A stretch of DNA of 9,208 nt, from the NCBI GenBank assembly GCA_947371645.1, contig CANBQJ010000146.1, positions 1 to 9,208 of the forward strand, in the 5' to 3' direction. The notes under the pieces were generated by a model. The model had not been told where the DNA came from and ran no database searches. It was given only the letters and a program-made list of their open reading frames with translations. Below are positions 6,335 to 9,208 of the stretch, one piece after another. Position 1 is the first letter of the stretch, and each line of letters opens with the position of its first letter. Both the position numbers and the translations under genes were made by a program. This DNA comes from Burkholderiales bacterium (GTDB taxonomy: Bacteria > Pseudomonadota > Gammaproteobacteria > Burkholderiales > Burkholderiaceae).

Positions 6335-7078
6335 TCACAGCTCGCCGGAGTTCGCCTGGCGACGGATGTCGGCGACGGCCTGCTCCAGCTTCGCCGGGGT
6401 GCGGTTGGTGTCACCCTGCGCGGTTTTTTGCCAGTCGTCGTAGGCCGAAGCCAGCCGGCGGCTGAATTCTGTCTTCTTGGTGAGCGCGGTGAAGGCCTTT
6501 TCATCCTCGGGCATCGGGCTGATCTGGTTGAGCTGCGCCTGCCAGTCTTCCAGCTTCTTGGCCCGGACCTCGTCGTTGCCCGCCAGACCTGCGATCAGCA
6601 CCGCCCCCATGAGGTTGGCCTCGATCGGGGTGAAGTCGCCCGATTTCAGGCGGTCGGGGACTTCGGCCAGCAGCGCTTCGGCGATGCGGCGCCGACGGTC
6701 GGCATCGCGCGTTTCGTCCATGTTCTGCCAGGACTCGAACGAATGCTGAAAGCGCAGGAAACTGACGATGCGGCCAGCCTCTTTGGCATCGACACCTGCC
6801 TTGGACAGGGCCCCGTTCAAGGAAACCCAGTCACCTTGATCGACATCGCTGGGGCGGCCATCCGAAGCGACGTCGGGGTTCAAAACATGGTGCACGTCGT
6901 CCGAAGAGTCGGCGCGGAACCAGTTGCCGGGCGCCTTGGATGTCGCGTCGGACGCTGCAGCAGGAGCCTCCACCGACTGTTCCGCCCGCCAGAACCAGGC
7001 ACCCGCCGCCAGCCCCACCACCAACACCAGCGCACCGGCCACGACCGGTGTCTTGCCAGATTTGTCGTATGTGATCAT
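6335..7078 (-). CDS. Unrecognised membrane-anchored helical protein
   Basis: A 247-residue protein I do not recognise. Residues 1-10 are short and polar, 11-30 form one hydrophobic membrane helix (PVVAGALVLVVGLAAGAWFW), and 31-50 are an Ala/Pro-rich linker. About 85-247 look all-helical and charged, with blocks such as SFLRFQHSFESWQ (106-118), RRRRIAEALLAEVPDRLKSG (128-147) and AYDDWQKTAQ (212-221). There is no cysteine. This suggests a single-pass inner-membrane protein with a periplasmic helical domain. The overall plan (N-terminal anchor, variable linker, extended helices) recalls lipase-specific foldases. It is shorter, however, and no lipase gene is present, so that resemblance is weak. 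The start is ATG 7078, with a modest CGGA about 10 bases upstream. It lies upstream of the exported chalcone isomerase-like gene and xerD and is probably co-transcribed with them. Confidence 0.7.
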   Translation of the reverse strand: MITYDKSGKTPVVAGALVLVVGLAAGAWFWRAEQSVEAPAAASDATSKAPGNWFRADSSDDVHHVLNPDVASDGRPSDVDQGDWVSLNGALSKAGVDAKEAGRIVSFLRFQHSFESWQNMDETRDADRRRRIAEALLAEVPDRLKSGDFTPIEANLMGAVLIAGLAGNDEVRAKKLEDWQAQLNQISPMPEDEKAFTALTKKTEFSRRLASAYDDWQKTAQGDTNRTPAKLEQAVADIRRQANSGEL

Positions 7079-7093
7079 TTGTCGTTATCCGTC

Positions 7094-7110
7094 AGCCGTT
7101 TTAAACAGCT
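7094..7110. promoter_or_regulatory. Imperfect dyad upstream of the 6335-7078 gene
   Basis: AGCCGTTT-T-AAACAGCT is a dyad of two 8-base arms around one base with one mismatched pair. It lies 15 bases upstream of the ATG, in the only space (7079-7130) left for this operon's promoter after the preceding terminator. It overlaps a TTTAAA stretch that could serve as a poor -10. It is a candidate operator only. Confidence 0.25.
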
Positions 7111-7130
7111 CTTGTCCAATTGACAGCACC

Positions 7131-7169
7131 AAAAAAACAAACCCCGCCGGGCCTGGGCCTTGCGGGGTT
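7131..7169 (-). terminator. Intrinsic terminator of the exported-protein gene
   Basis: Read on the minus strand, arms AACCCCGC (7169-7162) and GCGGGGTT (7147-7140) form a perfect 8-bp stem with a 14-base loop. The second arm is followed by TGTTTTTTT. It lies 41 bases after the stop of the 7210-7908 gene. The U-tract is on the minus strand only, so it terminates leftward transcription and insulates the next operon. Confidence 0.9.
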
Positions 7170-7209
7170 CTGGGCCGCCGGGCACCCATGTGCCCGAGAC
7201 AGCAATTTA

Positions 7210-7908
7210 TCAGTTGGCAGCAGGCTGCGCCACGGTGTAGGGCTTGTTCGACACAGCCTTGGCACGCAGCTTGACCTGAATGTCTTGCGTCAGGGTGCCG
7301 AAGTCGGTCACGTCCAGCACGCCAGCGCGGATGAAGTCATCCAGTTCGAGGCCGGCCATGAACGCATCCTTGGCGGGTTCGGTCAGGAACAGCGTGTCGA
7401 GCACTTCGTGACCGGTGATGGCCAGCGGGAACTTGTACTTGATGCTCAAGGGGGTGTTGACGTTGAAGGTGTAAGTGGCCTGTTGCTTGATCGTGGCCTG
7501 ACCCAGGATGGTGGTGTCAGCCAGCACCTTCTTGTTGACGTAGTCCAGGGTGAAGTTGGCCAGGATCACGCCCACCTTCACGCCGTCGGCGTTGGTGCGC
7601 GAGATTTCCAGGGCAGAACCCTTGGCGTCACCACTGACGATGTTGAGCTTGGCGTCAACCGTGATCGTGGTGATGGGGAAGCTGAAAGCAGGGTAGGTGC
7701 TGCCGGCGACAGCGGTGGCGTTGCCCAGGGGCAGCACGGTGGTGTTCACCAGCTTGAAGCCATTGGCCGCGTTCTTGGAGAAGGCCTGAACCGAGTCGGC
7801 GATCAGGCCGTTGGCGGCAATGCTGGTGTTGCCGGCGTGGGCGGCAAGGGCCACGAAGGCCAGGCCAGCAGCAGCAACGGTGGAACGCAGGGTCGTCGAA
7901 AATTGCAT
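7210..7908 (-). CDS. Exported protein of unknown function, beta-rich
   Basis: A 232-residue protein with a clear Sec signal peptide, MQFSTTLRSTVAAAGLAFVA then LAAHA, with cleavage likely after residue 25 (AHA/GNTS). The mature part is rich in Thr, Val, Asn and Ala with alternating hydrophobic residues, suggesting mostly beta strands, for example FPITTITVDAKLNIV (77-91), VGVILANFTLDYVNKKVLAD (112-131) and DIQVKLRAKAV (209-219). It contains no cysteine, lipobox, LPXTG or PEP-CTERM sorting signal, so it is probably periplasmic or secreted. The pattern of a strand, a turn and ANFTLDY-type segments faintly recalls HtaA-like beta domains, but I cannot confirm this. The start at 7908 has AGGAG 7 bases upstream; the longer frame from 7995 is rejected. 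It is flanked by two intrinsic terminators and so appears to be a single-gene transcription unit. Confidence 0.8.
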   Translation of the reverse strand: MQFSTTLRSTVAAAGLAFVALAAHAGNTSIAANGLIADSVQAFSKNAANGFKLVNTTVLPLGNATAVAGSTYPAFSFPITTITVDAKLNIVSGDAKGSALEISRTNADGVKVGVILANFTLDYVNKKVLADTTILGQATIKQQATYTFNVNTPLSIKYKFPLAITGHEVLDTLFLTEPAKDAFMAGLELDDFIRAGVLDVTDFGTLTQDIQVKLRAKAVSNKPYTVAQPAAN

Positions 7909-7915
7909 GGGAAGG

Positions 7916-7920
7916 CTCCT
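7916..7920 (-). promoter_or_regulatory. Ribosome-binding site fixing the start of the exported protein
   Basis: AGGAG on the minus strand with a 7-base spacer to the ATG at 7908. The signal peptide follows at once, which decides against the longer reading frame beginning at 7995. Confidence 0.85.
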
Positions 7921-7986
7921 GAAAAAGCTAAGTGACCAACTGGAAAACTTGATGACCAGATCATGCCGAGGTCGTCGCAACTTAAC

Positions 7987-8004
7987 CCCCCTCACTTGCG
8001 GGGG
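7987..8004. promoter_or_regulatory. G/C-block palindrome, candidate operator of the exported-protein gene
   Basis: On the minus strand the 18 bases read CCCCCGCAAGTGAGGGGG, symmetric as CCCCC-n-CA-nn-TG-n-GGGGG at 14 of 18 positions. The internal CA/TG symmetry goes beyond a plain hairpin and suggests binding by a dimeric regulator. A possible -10 (CATGAT, 7965-7960, 4 of 6 matches) would put +1 near 7953, with the dyad centre at about -42.5, the usual place for a class II activator overlapping -35. The regulator is unknown and the -10 is weak. Confidence 0.4.
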
Positions 8005-8026
8005 ATGCGCAACACGATCTGTCCCA

Positions 8027-8043
8027 CCTGGTCAAAAACCAGG
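8027..8043. other. Perfect 6-bp inverted repeat in the leader upstream of the exported protein
   Basis: CCTGGT-CAAAA-ACCAGG is a perfect 6-bp stem with a 5-base loop, about 119 bases upstream of the ATG at 7908 and between the ilvC terminator and the G/C-block palindrome. It could be a second regulator site or a leader hairpin. The rest of 7909-8105 holds no gene that I can support. Confidence 0.3.
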
Positions 8044-8105
8044 GTTTCCCTCATCGGTAATATTGCCGCCCCCATTGGCGTTATCCCTGATCGGGCTATA
8101 TGGCG

Positions 8106-8138
8106 AAAAAAAGCCACCGGGGTGAGCCGGTGGCTTTT
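8106..8138 (-). terminator. Intrinsic terminator of ilvC
   Basis: On the minus strand GCCACCGG (8120-8113 arm) and its partner (8134-8127) form a perfect 8-bp stem, extendable to 12 bp with flanking A/T pairs. The loop is 6 bases and seven T residues follow (8112-8106). It lies 38 bases after the ilvC stop. Four T residues on the plus-strand side could give weak termination in the other direction. Confidence 0.92.
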
Positions 8139-8176
8139 GCTGACGCGTTTCAAACAGCCGAGGCTGCCTGGCACCA

Positions 8177-9208
<1,032 letters not shown>

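Noticed and set aside
7120..7935. Plus-strand reading frame (271 codons) opposite the exported-protein gene
   Set aside because: It runs through the terminator and against a gene with a signal peptide and good ribosome-binding site; Gly/Val/Gln/His-rich shadow composition.
8010..8030. Possible sigma-54 promoter (TGGGAC ... TTGC, minus strand)
   Set aside because: The spacing between the GG and GC elements is two to three bases too long for a -24/-12 promoter.

Overview
The window is GC-rich, densely coded bacterial chromosome, most likely from a betaproteobacterium of the order Burkholderiales (Comamonadaceae, Sphaerotilaceae or a relative). This rests on the gene content and order (selO-msrB-yciB-bolA, a class I IlvC, a xerD-type recombinase, a DUF455 ferritin-like gene), the high GC and the style of the proteins. 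No rRNA, tRNA, CRISPR array, insertion sequence or prophage gene was found. The overall impression is a housekeeping chromosome segment with a few poorly characterised genes.

Left block (1-2892, minus strand): a probable operon read right to left, selO (protein AMPylase) - msrB (methionine-R-sulfoxide reductase) - yciB (inner-membrane septation/envelope protein) - bolA (cut by the window edge). selO and msrB overlap by four bases (ATGA), so they are probably translationally coupled. Together they look like a redox and envelope stress group. A 90-base divergent intergenic region, carrying a perfect inverted repeat, separates selO from uppP.

Centre (2983-4708, plus strand): uppP (undecaprenyl-diphosphate phosphatase, lipid carrier recycling for peptidoglycan) followed by a DUF455 protein with a clear ferritin-like diiron motif but no known role. 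This pair converges on the next block.

Right-centre block (4728-7078, minus strand): a probable three-gene operon read right to left, consisting of an unrecognised membrane-anchored helical protein, an exported chalcone-isomerase-like protein, and a XerD-type tyrosine recombinase. A strong 10-bp hairpin lies between the first two.

Right block (7131-9208, minus strand): ilvC (ketol-acid reductoisomerase, branched-chain amino-acid synthesis) ends in a strong intrinsic terminator. Next comes an unrecognised exported protein with its own 200-base leader, containing a G/C-block palindrome and a hairpin, and with its own intrinsic terminator. That single-gene unit, bounded by two terminators and preceded by an operator-like palindrome, is the least explained part of the window. 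I did not find convincing evidence for a wholly new multi-gene system.
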